Source: Pseudorhodoferax soli (GTDB lineage: Bacteria > Pseudomonadota > Gammaproteobacteria > Burkholderiales > Burkholderiaceae_C). Taken from it: a stretch of 64,000 nt of DNA. Made by a program: the position numbers and the translations under genes. The stretch lies in NCBI RefSeq assembly GCF_003337555.1, contig NZ_QPJK01000002.1, positions 62,001 to 126,000 on the forward strand, read 5' to 3'. The notes under the pieces are model-generated. The model made no database searches, was not told the origin of the DNA, and saw only the letters and a list, made by a program, of their open reading frames with translations. Below, one piece after another: positions 11,014 through 21,055 of this stretch (position 1 is its first letter; the number at the start of each line of letters is the position of its first letter).

Positions 11014-11984
11014 ACGCCGTCGCCGAACTGCCGCATGCGGCGCCCCCGCTGCTGCGCTTGCAGAACGCCGTCAAGCACTACCCATCGTCCGGTGGCGCCG
11101 TGCAGGCGCTGAACGGCGTGGACCTGCACGTTGCGCGCGGCGAGACACTGGGCCTGGTCGGCGAAAGCGGCTGCGGCAAGTCCACCGTGGCGCGCGTGGC
11201 GATGCGCCTCACGCCGTTGACCGCTGGCCGCCTGTGGTTCGACGGCCAGGACCTGGCCGCACTGGAGGGCGAGGCCCTGCGCAGGCAGCGCGCGCGGCTG
11301 CAGATGGTGTTCCAGGACCCATACGCCTCGCTGAACCCGCGCCAGACCGTGGAACGCGCGCTGCGCGAGCCGCTGGTCGTGCAGCAGCGCGGCAGCGAGG
11401 CAGATCAGCGCGAACGCGTGGCCTGGGCGCTCGCGCGGGTGGGCCTGCGGCCCGAGATGGCGCAGCGCTACCCGCACGAGTTTTCTGGCGGCCAGCGCCA
11501 GCGCATCGGCATCGCCCGCGCGCTGATGCTGCGGCCCGAACTCATCGTCTGCGACGAGGCCGTCTCGGCGCTGGATGTCTCGGTGCGCGCGCAGGTGCTG
11601 AACCTGCTGCTGGAGCTGCGAGCCGAGTTCGGCGTGTCCTACCTGTTCATCTCGCACGACCTGTCGGTGGTGCGGCACATGTCGGACCGCATCGCCGTCA
11701 TGTACCTGGGCCAGGTCGTGGAGCATGGCGCACGCGACGCCGTATGGAAGTCCCCACGTCATCCGTACACCCAGGCCCTGGTTTCTGCGGCCCCCAAGGT
11801 CCGGCCGGGTGCAACGCGTACCCAGCGCATCCTGTTGCAGGGCGACCCACCGAGCCCGTCGAACCCGCCAGCCGGCTGCCGCTTCCACACGCGCTGCCCG
11901 CAGGCGCAGGCACGCTGCCGCAGCGAGGCGCCGGTGGCGCGCGCGGTCGGCGAGCGGCACTGGGCGGCCTGCCACTTCGCCTGA
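11010..11984 (+). CDS. Peptide ABC transporter ATP-binding protein, DppF type
   Basis: This 324-residue ATPase is the second nucleotide-binding subunit of the peptide importer. Motifs are Walker [11 protein letters not shown]-loop [14 protein letters not shown], signature [15 protein letters not shown], Walker [13 protein letters not shown] and H-loop ISHDLS. The C-terminal extension has the cysteine pattern [14 protein letters not shown]. It overlaps the DppD-type gene by 4 bp and ends the operon of two binding proteins, two permeases and two ATPases. No clear terminator follows within 100 bp. Confidence 0.94.
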
Positions 11985-12317
11985 CGCGCAGCGCAGGTGC
12001 CGCGGCGCGGCGTCGGAGTGCAGCGTCACTGCCGCATCCAACGCTTTGCGCGTCGCCTCTTTAAAACCAAATAAAATATTAAACTGGTTTGAAATGCGCG
12101 GCGGTGATATACTCCGGCCGCTGCTAGCGACACGCGTGTGATTCGTCCAGCTGCCACAACGCCTGCAGGCCTTGAACAGCACATGCAGGCTTCTCTCGCG
12201 ACCTTTGTCGCCCTGTTGGTCTGTAGAGCTGCAGCCAACCGCGTTTTCTGATGGCTCACGCAGCTTGGTTCAAGCTTGCGATCCCGAATGAACTAGATTC
12301 CAAAAATCGGCATTTCC
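11985..12317. other. Intergenic region with AT-rich promoter-like segment
   Basis: These 333 bp contain no recognisable gene. The segment 12060-12115 is unusually AT-rich for this genome and carries a good -10 hexamer TATACT (12108-12113), without a strong -35 at the usual distance. It is the likely start of transcription for the small ORF and the RNA-binding protein downstream, which would give the latter a leader of some 500 nt, as in cold-shock genes. Confidence 0.4.
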
Positions 12318-12527
12318 ATGGGCAAGTACGTCGTTTCGCCCGCGACACACCGGACCGACTGTGGCCGCTACCGCGCCTCCTTCTCGGTTCATCGCTCCCA
12401 GGGCAATGGCAGCTACTGCCGCGTCTTCCGGTTCGACAGATGCTTTGCCTCGCGCGAAGGCGCCCGGCTGTTTGCAGTCACCCAGGGCTGGCTGCAAACC
12501 TCCATGTCGCAACCCCCTGCATGCTGA
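12318..12527 (+). CDS. Small conserved-looking protein upstream of a cold-shock-type RRM gene
   Basis: This 69-residue ORF looks like a real protein rather than a shadow: it is rich in aromatic and charged residues and has the pattern GKYVVSP, RTDCGRYRASFSV, RVFRFD and a C-terminal VTQGWLQ. From memory, small proteins of this pattern occur in other Burkholderiales, often near cold-shock or stress genes; their function is unknown. The ATG at 12318 lacks a strong ribosome site. It may be co-transcribed with the RNA-binding protein 118 bp downstream. Confidence 0.55.
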   Translation: MGKYVVSPATHRTDCGRYRASFSVHRSQGNGSYCRVFRFDRCFASREGARLFAVTQGWLQTSMSQPPAC

Positions 12528-12645
12528 TGGTCTGCTCCCGCAGCTTCCATCCTCCCCTGTCAGTTGTTGTGGACACCCAACCCACAGCCCTGTCTCCCAG
12601 TGGCGCGGCATCCGTTGCGCACCTTCCTCCAGAAAGGCTCTCCTC

Positions 12646-12996
12646 ATGAGCGTGAAAATCTATGTGGGCAACCTGCCCTATTCCGTGACCGATTCCAGTC
12701 TCGAAAGCAACTTTGCCGAGTTCGGCAGCGTTTCTTCGGCCAAGGTCATGATGGACCGTGAAACCGGCCGCTCCAAGGGCTTCGGCTTTGTGGAAATGGC
12801 CTCTGCCGAGCTGGCCCAGGCCGCCATCACCGGCCTGAACGGCGTGTCCGTCGATGGACGTGCGATCGTCGTGAACCTGGCCCGCCCCCGCGAAGCGGGC
12901 GGTGGCGCGGGCGGCTATGGTGCGGGCGGCTACACCGCCAGCAAGCGCTCGGACGTCGGCTACGGCACCGGTGGCTACGGCGGCGGCCGCTACTGA
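12646..12996 (+). CDS. RNA-binding protein with RRM domain, glycine-rich tail
   Basis: This 116-residue protein has one RNA-recognition motif (residues 3-80) with both aromatic submotifs, RNP2 (IYVGNL) and RNP1 (KGFGFVEM), followed by a flexible tail rich in glycine and tyrosine. It resembles the glycine-rich RNA-binding proteins of cyanobacteria and betaproteobacteria, several of which are cold-induced and act as RNA chaperones. AGAAAGG precedes the ATG. The long region upstream and the strong terminator immediately downstream suggest a highly expressed, leader-controlled gene; cold induction is inference. Confidence 0.92.
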   Translation: MSVKIYVGNLPYSVTDSSLESNFAEFGSVSSAKVMMDRETGRSKGFGFVEMASAELAQAAITGLNGVSVDGRAIVVNLARPREAGGGAGGYGAGGYTASKRSDVGYGTGGYGGGRY

Positions 12997-13018
12997 GTCC
13001 ACGCGCTCTTGCTGAAAG

Positions 13019-13045
13019 ACCGGCTCTCGCGAGCCGGTTTTTTTT
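13019..13045 (+). terminator. Rho-independent terminator of the RRM gene
   Basis: An 8-bp GC-rich stem (ACCGGCTC / GAGCCGGT) with a 4-nt loop is followed by eight T residues, 22 bp after the stop codon. Confidence 0.92.
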
Positions 13046-13136
13046 CGTCTCCAGTGCAGGTTGGACAGTGGCCCAAGCGCGGGGGCCGCGCTGCCGCGGG
13101 CGGCCTGCGGACAGACAAAGCGTCCTGGCCCGTGAA

Positions 13137-13177
13137 AGAAAAAAGCCCCGCAGAACAATGTTCTACGGGGCTTTTTT
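13137..13177 (-). terminator. Terminator downstream of tRNA-Ser
   Basis: The hairpin AGCCCCG...CGGGGCT has a stem of about 12 bp with one mismatch. It is flanked by A-runs on the left and T-runs on the right, so it can work on both strands. It lies 43 bp beyond the 3' end of the tRNA-Ser gene. Confidence 0.85.
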
Positions 13178-13219
13178 GGTCTGCTTCTGGTGCGTTGTAA
13201 AACGGCCTGAAAGCTGTCT

Positions 13220-13307
<88 letters not shown>

Positions 13308-13359
13308 TGAATCCCTGTGGCTGCCCCGGCGGTCGACCCGGGTTGCGAAGCCCGCTATT

Positions 13360-14691
<1,332 letters not shown>

Positions 14692-14698
14692 CTAGTTT

Positions 14699-15652
14699 TC
14701 AGGCCAGGGCGGCCAGGTCCACATTGGCACCACACAGGACGAGGCCCACGCGCTCGTCTGCACGCGGCACATAGGCGCCGCTTTGGAGCGCCGCCAGGCC
14801 CAGTGCGGCCGCGGGTTCGACGGCCAGGCGCAGTTCGCGCCACAGCCATTGCTGGGCCTGCCGGATGGCCCCGTCGTCGAGCAGCAGGGCGGCCTGCACA
14901 TGCTGCTGCGTGACGCGCCAGCTGATCTCGCCGATGCGCTTGGCACCCAGCGAATCGGCGGCCACGCCGCCGACCTCCACATCGACGGGCGCACCCGCTT
15001 CGCGCGCGAGGAACAAGGTGGGCGCCAGCGCCGGCTCCAGTGCGACGACGCGGCAGCGGCCTGCACACCAGGCGGCGATGCCGCCGATCAGGCCACCGCC
15101 GCCCACGCTGACGAGCAGGCTGTCGGGCAGACCACCAGCCTGCTCTTCGAGTTCGCGGGCCAGCGTGCCGGCACCGGCCACGACCTCGGGCTGGTCATAG
15201 GCATGGGTGAGCAGCGCACCGGTCTCCTGCTGGCGCGCCATGCAGGCGGCCAGGGCCTCGGAATAGGCTGCGCCGACGACCTGCACCTGCGCACCCAGCG
15301 CGCGCAGGCGCGCCTGTTTGGCCGGCGAGGAGATGGTCGGCACGAAGACCTCGCAGCGCACGCCCAGGGCCTGGGCGGCCGCTGCCGTGGCGATGCCGGC
15401 GTTGCCGCCCGAGGCCATGATCACGCCTGCCGTGGGAATGGGCTGCGCGAGCAGCCGGTGCAGCATGCCGCGCGCCTTGAAGCTGCCCGAGACCTGCAAC
15501 TGCTCGAGCTTGAGCCAGACCTCGGCGCAGGCCAGGCCCAGCGCCGCACCTGGCAGGCGCCACAGCGGCGTGGTGCGCAGGAAATTCGCCGGGCCTTGGC
15601 GCAGGCGCGCGTGCGCGGCCTCGATGTCCGCCCGGGTGACGGCCGCCGGCAT
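14699..15652 (-). CDS. Threonine/serine dehydratase-like PLP enzyme
   Basis: This 317-residue protein belongs to the fold-type II PLP family of threonine and serine dehydratases and racemases. The PLP lysine is in SGSFKARGM (about residue 56), the phosphate and cofactor loops are SGGNAG and SVGGGGLIGG, and length matches catabolic or YbeA-like dehydratases without the regulatory domain of biosynthetic IlvA. Substrate specificity (threonine, serine or 3-hydroxyaspartate) cannot be fixed. The ATG overlaps the dnaB stop (TGATG), so it is translationally coupled to a replication gene with which it has no obvious functional link. Confidence 0.85.
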   Translation of the reverse strand: MPAAVTRADIEAAHARLRQGPANFLRTTPLWRLPGAALGLACAEVWLKLEQLQVSGSFKARGMLHRLLAQPIPTAGVIMASGGNAGIATAAAAQALGVRCEVFVPTISSPAKQARLRALGAQVQVVGAAYSEALAACMARQQETGALLTHAYDQPEVVAGAGTLARELEEQAGGLPDSLLVSVGGGGLIGGIAAWCAGRCRVVALEPALAPTLFLAREAGAPVDVEVGGVAADSLGAKRIGEISWRVTQQHVQAALLLDDGAIRQAQQWLWRELRLAVEPAAALGLAALQSGAYVPRADERVGLVLCGANVDLAALA

Positions 15653-17055
15653 CAGTAGCCGCTGTCCGAGCCGGCCGCGAGGCTCTCGAACTTGGTGATG
15701 TTGCGCAGGAAGGCGAGCTTGACGGTGCCGGTCGGGCCGTTGCGCTGCTTGGCGATGATCACCTCGGCCACGCCGGGCTCCTTGCAGGCGTCCTTGGTGT
15801 AGTACTCGTCGCGGTAGATGAACATGATGATGTCGGCGTCCTGCTCGATGGCGCCGGATTCGCGCAGGTCCGACATCATCGGGCGCTTGTCGGGGCGCTG
15901 CTCCACGCTGCGGTTGAGCTGCGACAGCGCGATCACCGGGCATTGCAGTTCGCGCGCGAGCATCTTGAGGCCGCGAGAGATCTCGCCGAGCTCGGTGGCG
16001 CGGTTCTCGTCGCTGCCGCCGCCCGAGCCGCTCATCAGCTGCAGGTAGTCGACCACGATCAAGCCCAGCTTGCCGCACTGGCGCGCGAGCCGGCGTGCGT
16101 TGGCGCGCAACTCGCTGGGTGTCAGGCCAGGCGTTTCATCGATGTGCAGGGAGATGTTGCGCAGCTTCTCGATCGCCTCGGTCAGCCGCGGCCATTCGTC
16201 GTCGGTCAATCGGCCGTTGCGCAGGTGGCTCTGGTCCACGCGGCCGATGGAGCCGACGATACGCACGGCCAGCTGGGATGCGCCCATTTCCATCGAGAAG
16301 ATCGCGACGGGCAGGCCTTCGTTGAGCGCCACGTGCTCGGCGATGTTCACGGCGAAGGCGGTCTTGCCCATGGACGGGCGCGCGGCCAGCACCACCATGT
16401 CCCCGGGCTGCAGGCCCGAGGTCATGCGGTCCAGGTCGTAGAAGCCCGTGGGCACGCCCGTGATCTCGTTCTGCTGGTCGGCCATCTCCTGCACACGGTC
16501 CAGCAGGTCGACGACCAGCGATTCCATGGCCTGGAAGCCCTGCTTGTTCCGCGCGCCCTCTTCGCCGATGTTGAAGATCTTTTGCTCGGCTTCGTCCAAG
16601 ATCTTGTCGACTGCGCGGCCCTTGGTGTTGAAGGCGCTGGTGGCGATCTCGTCGCTGGCCGTGACCAGTTTGCGCAGGATGGCGCGCTCGCGCACGATCT
16701 CGCCATAGCGGCGGATGTTGCTCGCGCTCGGCACGAACTGCGCCAGCGAGTTGAGGTAAGACAGCCCGCCCACGTCGTCGGCCTTGCCGACCGATTGCAG
16801 CACCTCGTAGACGGTGATCACGTCGGCCGGCTTGTTGGCGTTCACGAGGTCGCGGATGGCCGCGAAGATCAGCCGGTGCTCATAGCGGTAGAAGTCGCCT
16901 TCCTTGAGCACGTCGCCCACGCGGTCCCAGGCCGCGTTGTCCAGCAGCAGCCCGCCCAGCACGCTGGATTCGGCCTCGATGGAATGCGGCGGCACGCGCA
17001 ACTGCGCGAGCTGGCGATCCTGCGGATCGTCGTCGATGGAGTACATGGCGGACAT
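15652..17055 (-). CDS. dnaB: Replicative DNA helicase DnaB
   Basis: This 467-residue hexameric helicase unwinds DNA ahead of the replication fork. An N-terminal primase-interacting domain (about 20-125) starts with PHSIEAESSVLGGLL. The RecA-like core carries Walker A RPSMGKTAF, the motif EMGASQLAVR, Walker B GLIVVDYLQLMSG and the arginine-finger region ending in KQRNGPTGTVKLAF. The start at 17055 fits known lengths; the longer frame adds 18 unlikely residues and a second ATG lies at 17046. A terminator separates it from rplI, so it probably has its own promoter in 17056-17183. Confidence 0.96.
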   Translation of the reverse strand: MSAMYSIDDDPQDRQLAQLRVPPHSIEAESSVLGGLLLDNAAWDRVGDVLKEGDFYRYEHRLIFAAIRDLVNANKPADVITVYEVLQSVGKADDVGGLSYLNSLAQFVPSASNIRRYGEIVRERAILRKLVTASDEIATSAFNTKGRAVDKILDEAEQKIFNIGEEGARNKQGFQAMESLVVDLLDRVQEMADQQNEITGVPTGFYDLDRMTSGLQPGDMVVLAARPSMGKTAFAVNIAEHVALNEGLPVAIFSMEMGASQLAVRIVGSIGRVDQSHLRNGRLTDDEWPRLTEAIEKLRNISLHIDETPGLTPSELRANARRLARQCGKLGLIVVDYLQLMSGSGGGSDENRATELGEISRGLKMLARELQCPVIALSQLNRSVEQRPDKRPMMSDLRESGAIEQDADIIMFIYRDEYYTKDACKEPGVAEVIIAKQRNGPTGTVKLAFLRNITKFESLAAGSDSGY

Positions 17056-17119
17056 CGGAGACCTTGGAAGCAAGCGCGGGATGCTACGCGCCGCATGCCC
17101 GGGCGTCATGGAACAACCC

Positions 17120-17128
17120 TGTGCATAA
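17120..17128 (-). promoter_or_regulatory. DnaA box upstream of dnaB
   Basis: The minus strand reads TTATGCACA, a perfect match to the general DnaA-box consensus TTATNCACA, 65 bp upstream of the dnaB start. A degenerate second copy (TTGCCCACA on the minus strand) lies at about 17164-17172. One box is not an origin; a regulatory site for dnaB is possible. Confidence 0.4.
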
Positions 17129-17183
17129 ACGGTGGAGCAGCGGTGATTCTGGTGGCACAGCCTGTGGGCAAGCTGTGGTCACC

Positions 17184-17222
17184 AAAAGAAAAAGCCGCCG
17201 GGCTCGCGCCAGGCGGCTTTTC
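17184..17222 (-). terminator. Terminator of the rpsF-priB-rpsR-rplI operon
   Basis: The minus strand has the stem AAAAGCCGCC / GGCGGCTTTT with a GC-rich loop, followed by TTTTTCTTTT, 16 bp after the rplI stop. Confidence 0.9.
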
Positions 17223-17237
17223 AACGGATCGCGGGGA

Positions 17238-17690
17238 TCAGGCGGTTTCGCCGTACACCGAGACGTTGATCTCGACGACCACGTCGGTGTGCAGTGCCAC
17301 GCTGACAGTGCTTTCGCTGACGGTCTTGATCGGACCATTGGGCATGCGCACTTGCGACTTGGCGACCTTGTAGCCCAGCTTCTCGAGCTCTTCGGCGATG
17401 TCGGCATTCGTCACGGAGCCGAACAGGCGACCGTCGACGCCGGCCTTCTGGGTCAGCTTGACGGTGGTGCCAGCCAGCTTCTCGCCCTGTGCTTGCGATT
17501 CGGCCAGCTTGGCAGCGGCAGCCTTCTCGAGTTCGGCACGGCGTGCTTCGAATTCGGCCTTGGCCGAATCGGTGGCGCGGCGGGCGCGGCCGGACGGGAT
17601 CAGGAAGTTGCGGGCGTAGCCGTCCTTGACCTTGACGATCTCGCCCAGGTTGCCAAGGTTCACGACCTTGTCGAGCAGAATGATTTGCAT
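17238..17690 (-). CDS. rplI: 50S ribosomal protein L9
   Basis: This 150-residue protein is ribosomal L9, which binds 23S rRNA at the base of the L1 stalk. The N-terminal rRNA-binding domain has the family signature [22 protein letters not shown], and a long connecting helix leads to the C-terminal domain. AAGGAG lies ahead of the ATG. It follows rpsR by 12 bp and is the last gene before the terminator. Confidence 0.98.
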   Translation of the reverse strand: MQIILLDKVVNLGNLGEIVKVKDGYARNFLIPSGRARRATDSAKAEFEARRAELEKAAAAKLAESQAQGEKLAGTTVKLTQKAGVDGRLFGSVTNADIAEELEKLGYKVAKSQVRMPNGPIKTVSESTVSVALHTDVVVEINVSVYGETA

Positions 17691-17702
17691 ACTCGTAGCT
17701 CC

Positions 17703-17987
17703 TTAGATGCGGTGCTGGTCGCTGTACGGCAGCATGGCGAGGAAACGCGCACGCTTGATGGCCGTGTTCAGCTGACGCTGGAAGAAAGCGCGGGTGCCGG
17801 TCAGACGCGCCGGGATGATCTTGCCGTTCTCGGCAATGAAATCGCGCAGCGTGTCGATGTCCTTGTAGTCGATGTGCTCGACACCGGTCACGGTGAAGCG
17901 GCAAAAGCGCTTGCGCTTGAACAGCAGCGATTGCGTGTTGCGCTTGGGACGCTTGTCCTTGTTGTTGAAACGCCTAGGTCCGGCCAT
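17703..17987 (-). CDS. rpsR: 30S ribosomal protein S18
   Basis: This 94-residue protein is S18, which pairs with S6 on the platform of the small subunit. The conserved core [12 protein letters not shown] and the signature [26 protein letters not shown], split here into shorter blocks, are present. The ATG at 17987 has GGAG upstream and overlaps the end of priB by 14 bp, so translation is coupled. The longer upstream frame is priB out of frame. Confidence 0.98.
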   Translation of the reverse strand: MAGPRRFNNKDKRPKRNTQSLLFKRKRFCRFTVTGVEHIDYKDIDTLRDFIAENGKIIPARLTGTRAFFQRQLNTAIKRARFLAMLPYSDQHRI

Positions 17988-18297
17988 GGTGGGCTCCTGA
18001 TGAATCTGTTGAAACTGGTTGAAACTCTTGCACGTGCAGAACGAGACCCTTGCCAAGGCGGGGGTTGGCGACGAAGCCGGCGAAACGCCAGCTGCTGCCA
18101 ACCACCTGCTTGCGCATCCGCTCGGCCACGGCACCAAAGGCCACAGCCCTGATGCTTGCCTTGATCTGCCGGGTCTGGCCCGCTTCCTCGACCTGCGACT
18201 CGTGTTCCAGCACCATATCCTGGGCGGGCAAGCCGGCCGGGGTGTAGCGCAGAGCCTTGAGTTCGGCGATCGACGCGGTCAGCAGCAGGTGGTTCAT
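17974..18297 (-). CDS. priB: Primosomal replication protein N, PriB
   Basis: This 107-residue single-domain OB-fold protein binds single-stranded DNA and PriA during replication restart. Sequence features are [28 protein letters not shown] and the C-terminal [15 protein letters not shown]. The family is short (about 100 residues) and lies between rpsF and rpsR in gamma- and betaproteobacteria, as here. The ATG at 18297 is preferred to the TTG three codons upstream. Confidence 0.93.
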   Translation of the reverse strand: MNHLLLTASIAELKALRYTPAGLPAQDMVLEHESQVEEAGQTRQIKASIRAVAFGAVAERMRKQVVGSSWRFAGFVANPRLGKGLVLHVQEFQPVSTDSSGAHHGRT

Positions 18298-18349
18298 GCC
18301 TGCCAAGCCTGCACGCGGCGGTGCGTTGCGTTCTGCTGCGGTGCAGTCC

Positions 18350-18721
18350 TCAATGCTGGCCGGCGGTCTCGGCCTGCTGGGTCTTGCGGGCTTCTTCGCG
18401 CTCGACCGTCTTCATCATCGAAGACGGGCCGGTCTCGGCCTTCTTCAGCTGAACGGTCAGGTGGCGCAGCACGGCGTCGTTGAACTTGAAGGCGTGCTCG
18501 AGCTCGCTCATCACGGCCTGATCGGCCTCGATGTTGACGCACAGGTAGTGCGCCTTGGCCAGCTTGTTGATCATGTAGGCCAGTTGACGGCGGCCCCAGT
18601 CTTCCACGCGGTGGATCTTGCCGCCACCGTTGGTGATCATGGACTTGTAGCGTTCCAGCATGGCCGGAACCTGTTCGCTCTGATCCGGGTGGATCATGAG
18701 GATGATTTCATAGTGACGCAT
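18350..18721 (-). CDS. rpsF: 30S ribosomal protein S6
   Basis: This 123-residue protein is S6, with the conserved start [21 protein letters not shown], the segment [15 protein letters not shown] and a charged C-terminal tail. It is the first gene of rpsF-priB-rpsR-rplI. TTAAGGAGAG precedes the ATG. In E. coli the S6-S18 complex can bind the leader of this mRNA and repress it; the hairpin in the leader here would be the place to look. Confidence 0.98.
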   Translation of the reverse strand: MRHYEIILMIHPDQSEQVPAMLERYKSMITNGGGKIHRVEDWGRRQLAYMINKLAKAHYLCVNIEADQAVMSELEHAFKFNDAVLRHLTVQLKKAETGPSSMMKTVEREEARKTQQAETAGQH

Positions 18722-18834
18722 GGACTCTCCTTAAGAGTAAAACCCCTCGCCTTGGGAAACATTTCCCCAAGTCTCAGGGCCAGAGCCACCTGCGGCGTCA
18801 ACTGCAGTGTGGCAAGGCAAAGCCGAGCATTATA
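18722..18834 (-). promoter_or_regulatory. rpsF promoter (-10) and structured leader
   Basis: A perfect -10 TATAAT lies at 18829-18834 (minus strand), overlapping the symporter stop codon; the -35 would lie inside that gene and is weak. The resulting leader of about 100 nt contains the hairpin CTTGGGGAAA-TGT-TTCCCAAG at about 18753-18773, a candidate for ribosomal-protein feedback. Confidence 0.55.
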
Positions 18835-21055
18835 GCCCGGATCTTCGGGAGAGGAAGCTTGCCGAGGTGATCGCGACTGTCGCTGCCGCCAGGCCGAACA
18901 CGCCGGCTGCCGCCGGCTGGATGCCGAACCACCAGCCTGGCCCCACAAAACCCGTCCAGCCGCGCACCACGGGATGGTGGGCCAGCATGTAGCCAAGCGT
19001 CACGCCGGCACCGGCCAGCATGCCGGCCACCACGCCCGCGCGCGAAGTGCGGCGCCAGAGGATGCCAGCCACCAGCGCCGGAAAGAAGGTCGAGGCCGCC
19101 AGCGAAAACGAGGCCGTGACGAGGTAGAGGATGTCAGCCGAGCGCCAGGCCGCCACATAGGCGGCCGCCAGCGCCACCATCAGCAGCGCGAACTTGGAGA
19201 ACACCACGCTGTAGATCGCCCCCACGCGCCGACGGCCGCTCTGCAGGTACAGGTCGTGCGCGAAGGCATTGCCCATGGTCAGCAGCAGGCCGTCGGCCGT
19301 GGACAGCGCCGCCGCCAGGCCGCCGGCCGCCACCAGGCCGGCGATGACATAGGGCAGCCCGCCGATCTCCGGCGTGGCCAGCATGATGATGTCTGCGCCC
19401 AGGCGGATCTCGGCGAACTGCAGGATGCGGTCGCCATTCACGTCCGCGACCGAGACCAGTGCAGGGTCGACGCGCGCCCACTGCGCGATCCAGGCCGGCA
19501 GGTCGTCGAAGCTCTTGCCCACCAGTTCGCTGAGCACCTCGTGCTTGACCAGCACCGCCAGCGCCGGCGCCGCGATGTAGAGCAGCGAGATGAACAGCAG
19601 CGACCAGGCCACCGAACTGCGCGCGCCCGCGACCGAGGGCGTGGTGAAGAAGCGCGTGAGCAGGTGCGGGAGGCCCGCCGTGCCCAGCATCAGGCACAGC
19701 ATCAGCGCGAGGAAGTTGAGCCGCGCCGTCGAGAAGGCGGCGCGCTCGGCCGGCGTGCCGTCGGGGCGGCCACCGAAGGGTGTGGCCATCGGCGCCACGC
19801 CGCCCAGCGCACGCGCGCGCTCGTGCATTTCCGCCATGGCGCGTGTCCAGCGTTCGCGCGCGGCTTGCTCGGTCGGGGGCAGCGCATTCAGCGCGCGGCT
19901 CGCTTCGCGCAACTCGGCATCGGACGCGCTGGCCGCGCGCAGCTGTTGCAGGCGCTGCTGCGCGTGCAGGCGCTCGCGGGTGAGCGCGGCCGGCACGTCG
20001 CGCAACAGGGCCTCGTAGGCGGCAGCGCGGCGCGCGAATTCGGCCAGCACGGCCCGCTCGGCCGGCGCGGCGGCCAGCTCGGCCTCGCGCACGGCGATCT
20101 GGCCCAGCTGTGGCCCATAGACGAAGGGCGCCGCCGGATTGCCCAGCTGCTTGTAGGCCAGCCAGGACACCGGGATCAGGAAGGCCAGGATCAGGATCAC
20201 GTACTGCGCCACCTGGGTCCATGTCACGGCCCGCATGCCGCCCAGGAAGCTGCACACCAGCACACCACCCAGTCCGAGCAGGATGCCGATCTCGAACTGC
20301 ACGCCGGTCAGGCGCGAGGCGATCAGGCCCACGCCGTAGATCTGCGCCACGACATAGGTGAAGGAGCACAGCACCGCCGCCAGCGCCGCCAGCACGCGCG
20401 GCCAGCGACCGCCAAAGCGCTGGGCGAAGTAGTCGGGCACGGTGTAGATCTCGGCGCGGCGCAGGGCCGGCGCGATCAGCAGCGCCACCAGGCAGAAGCC
20501 ACCGGTCCAGCCGAGGATGTAGGCCAGGCCGCCGGCCTGGCCGGGCATCCCAGAGAAGCCCTGTAGGTAAAGCCCGCCGGCCAGGCTGATGAAGGAGGCC
20601 GCACTCATCCAGTCCGCCGCCGTTGCCATGCCGTTGTAGATGGGCGGCACGCTGCGGCCCGCGACGTAGTACTCGCGTGCGTCCGAGGTGCGGCAGAAGA
20701 TGCCGATGCCCGCGTACAGCGCCAGGCTGGAGAACAGGAAGATCGCGCCGATCCAGGGACGCGGCAGCCCGCCGCGTTCGGCCAGCGCCATCGCGGCCAG
20801 AAAGGCCAGCAGGCACAGCACGTAGAGGCCGAAGATGCGGTGCAGCCGGCCATGCGCGCCGGGCGCAGCGTCTTCTCTGCCGCGCCCGGCCCGCGCGTGG
20901 ATCGCCACGATGGCGATGAAGCCGAACACGGCGCCCTGCGCGCAGAGCCAGTAGTTCAGCGGCCAGCCGGCGACGGTGGTGTCGAGGTCGCGGGCGAACC
21001 AGGCCGGCCCGAAAGCCAGCAGCGCCCACAGCAACAACAGCAGACCTCGCAGCAA
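18830..21055 (-). CDS. DUF4212-sodium:solute symporter fusion (VC_2705-type)
   Basis: This 741-residue membrane protein joins a DUF4212-like small subunit (about residues 1-60, with the PLNYWLCAQGAVFGF pattern) to a sodium:solute symporter of the SSS family. It should use the sodium gradient to import a small carboxylate such as acetate; the substrate is inference. Around 12-13 hydrophobic segments are visible. Two features stand out: a charged, helical insert of about 110 residues (roughly 320-430) and a canonical EF-hand loop DVNGDRILQFAE at 538-549. The start is TTG at 21055, chosen because GAGGAGGAGA lies 5-7 bp upstream; no ATG fits. The stop overlaps the rpsF promoter. Confidence 0.85.
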   Translation of the reverse strand: MLRGLLLLLWALLAFGPAWFARDLDTTVAGWPLNYWLCAQGAVFGFIAIVAIHARAGRGREDAAPGAHGRLHRIFGLYVLCLLAFLAAMALAERGGLPRPWIGAIFLFSSLALYAGIGIFCRTSDAREYYVAGRSVPPIYNGMATAADWMSAASFISLAGGLYLQGFSGMPGQAGGLAYILGWTGGFCLVALLIAPALRRAEIYTVPDYFAQRFGGRWPRVLAALAAVLCSFTYVVAQIYGVGLIASRLTGVQFEIGILLGLGGVLVCSFLGGMRAVTWTQVAQYVILILAFLIPVSWLAYKQLGNPAAPFVYGPQLGQIAVREAELAAAPAERAVLAEFARRAAAYEALLRDVPAALTRERLHAQQRLQQLRAASASDAELREASRALNALPPTEQAARERWTRAMAEMHERARALGGVAPMATPFGGRPDGTPAERAAFSTARLNFLALMLCLMLGTAGLPHLLTRFFTTPSVAGARSSVAWSLLFISLLYIAAPALAVLVKHEVLSELVGKSFDDLPAWIAQWARVDPALVSVADVNGDRILQFAEIRLGADIIMLATPEIGGLPYVIAGLVAAGGLAAALSTADGLLLTMGNAFAHDLYLQSGRRRVGAIYSVVFSKFALLMVALAAAYVAAWRSADILYLVTASFSLAASTFFPALVAGILWRRTSRAGVVAGMLAGAGVTLGYMLAHHPVVRGWTGFVGPGWWFGIQPAAAGVFGLAAATVAITSASFLSRRSGL

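Noticed and set aside
12251-12649. A 132-codon ORF upstream of the RRM gene
   Set aside because: It has low-complexity, leucine- and proline-rich sequence without a ribosome site and overlaps the more protein-like 69-codon ORF.
17120-17175. Replication origin near dnaB
   Set aside because: Only one perfect DnaA box is present, with no AT-rich unwinding region and no dnaA, dnaN or gyrB nearby.
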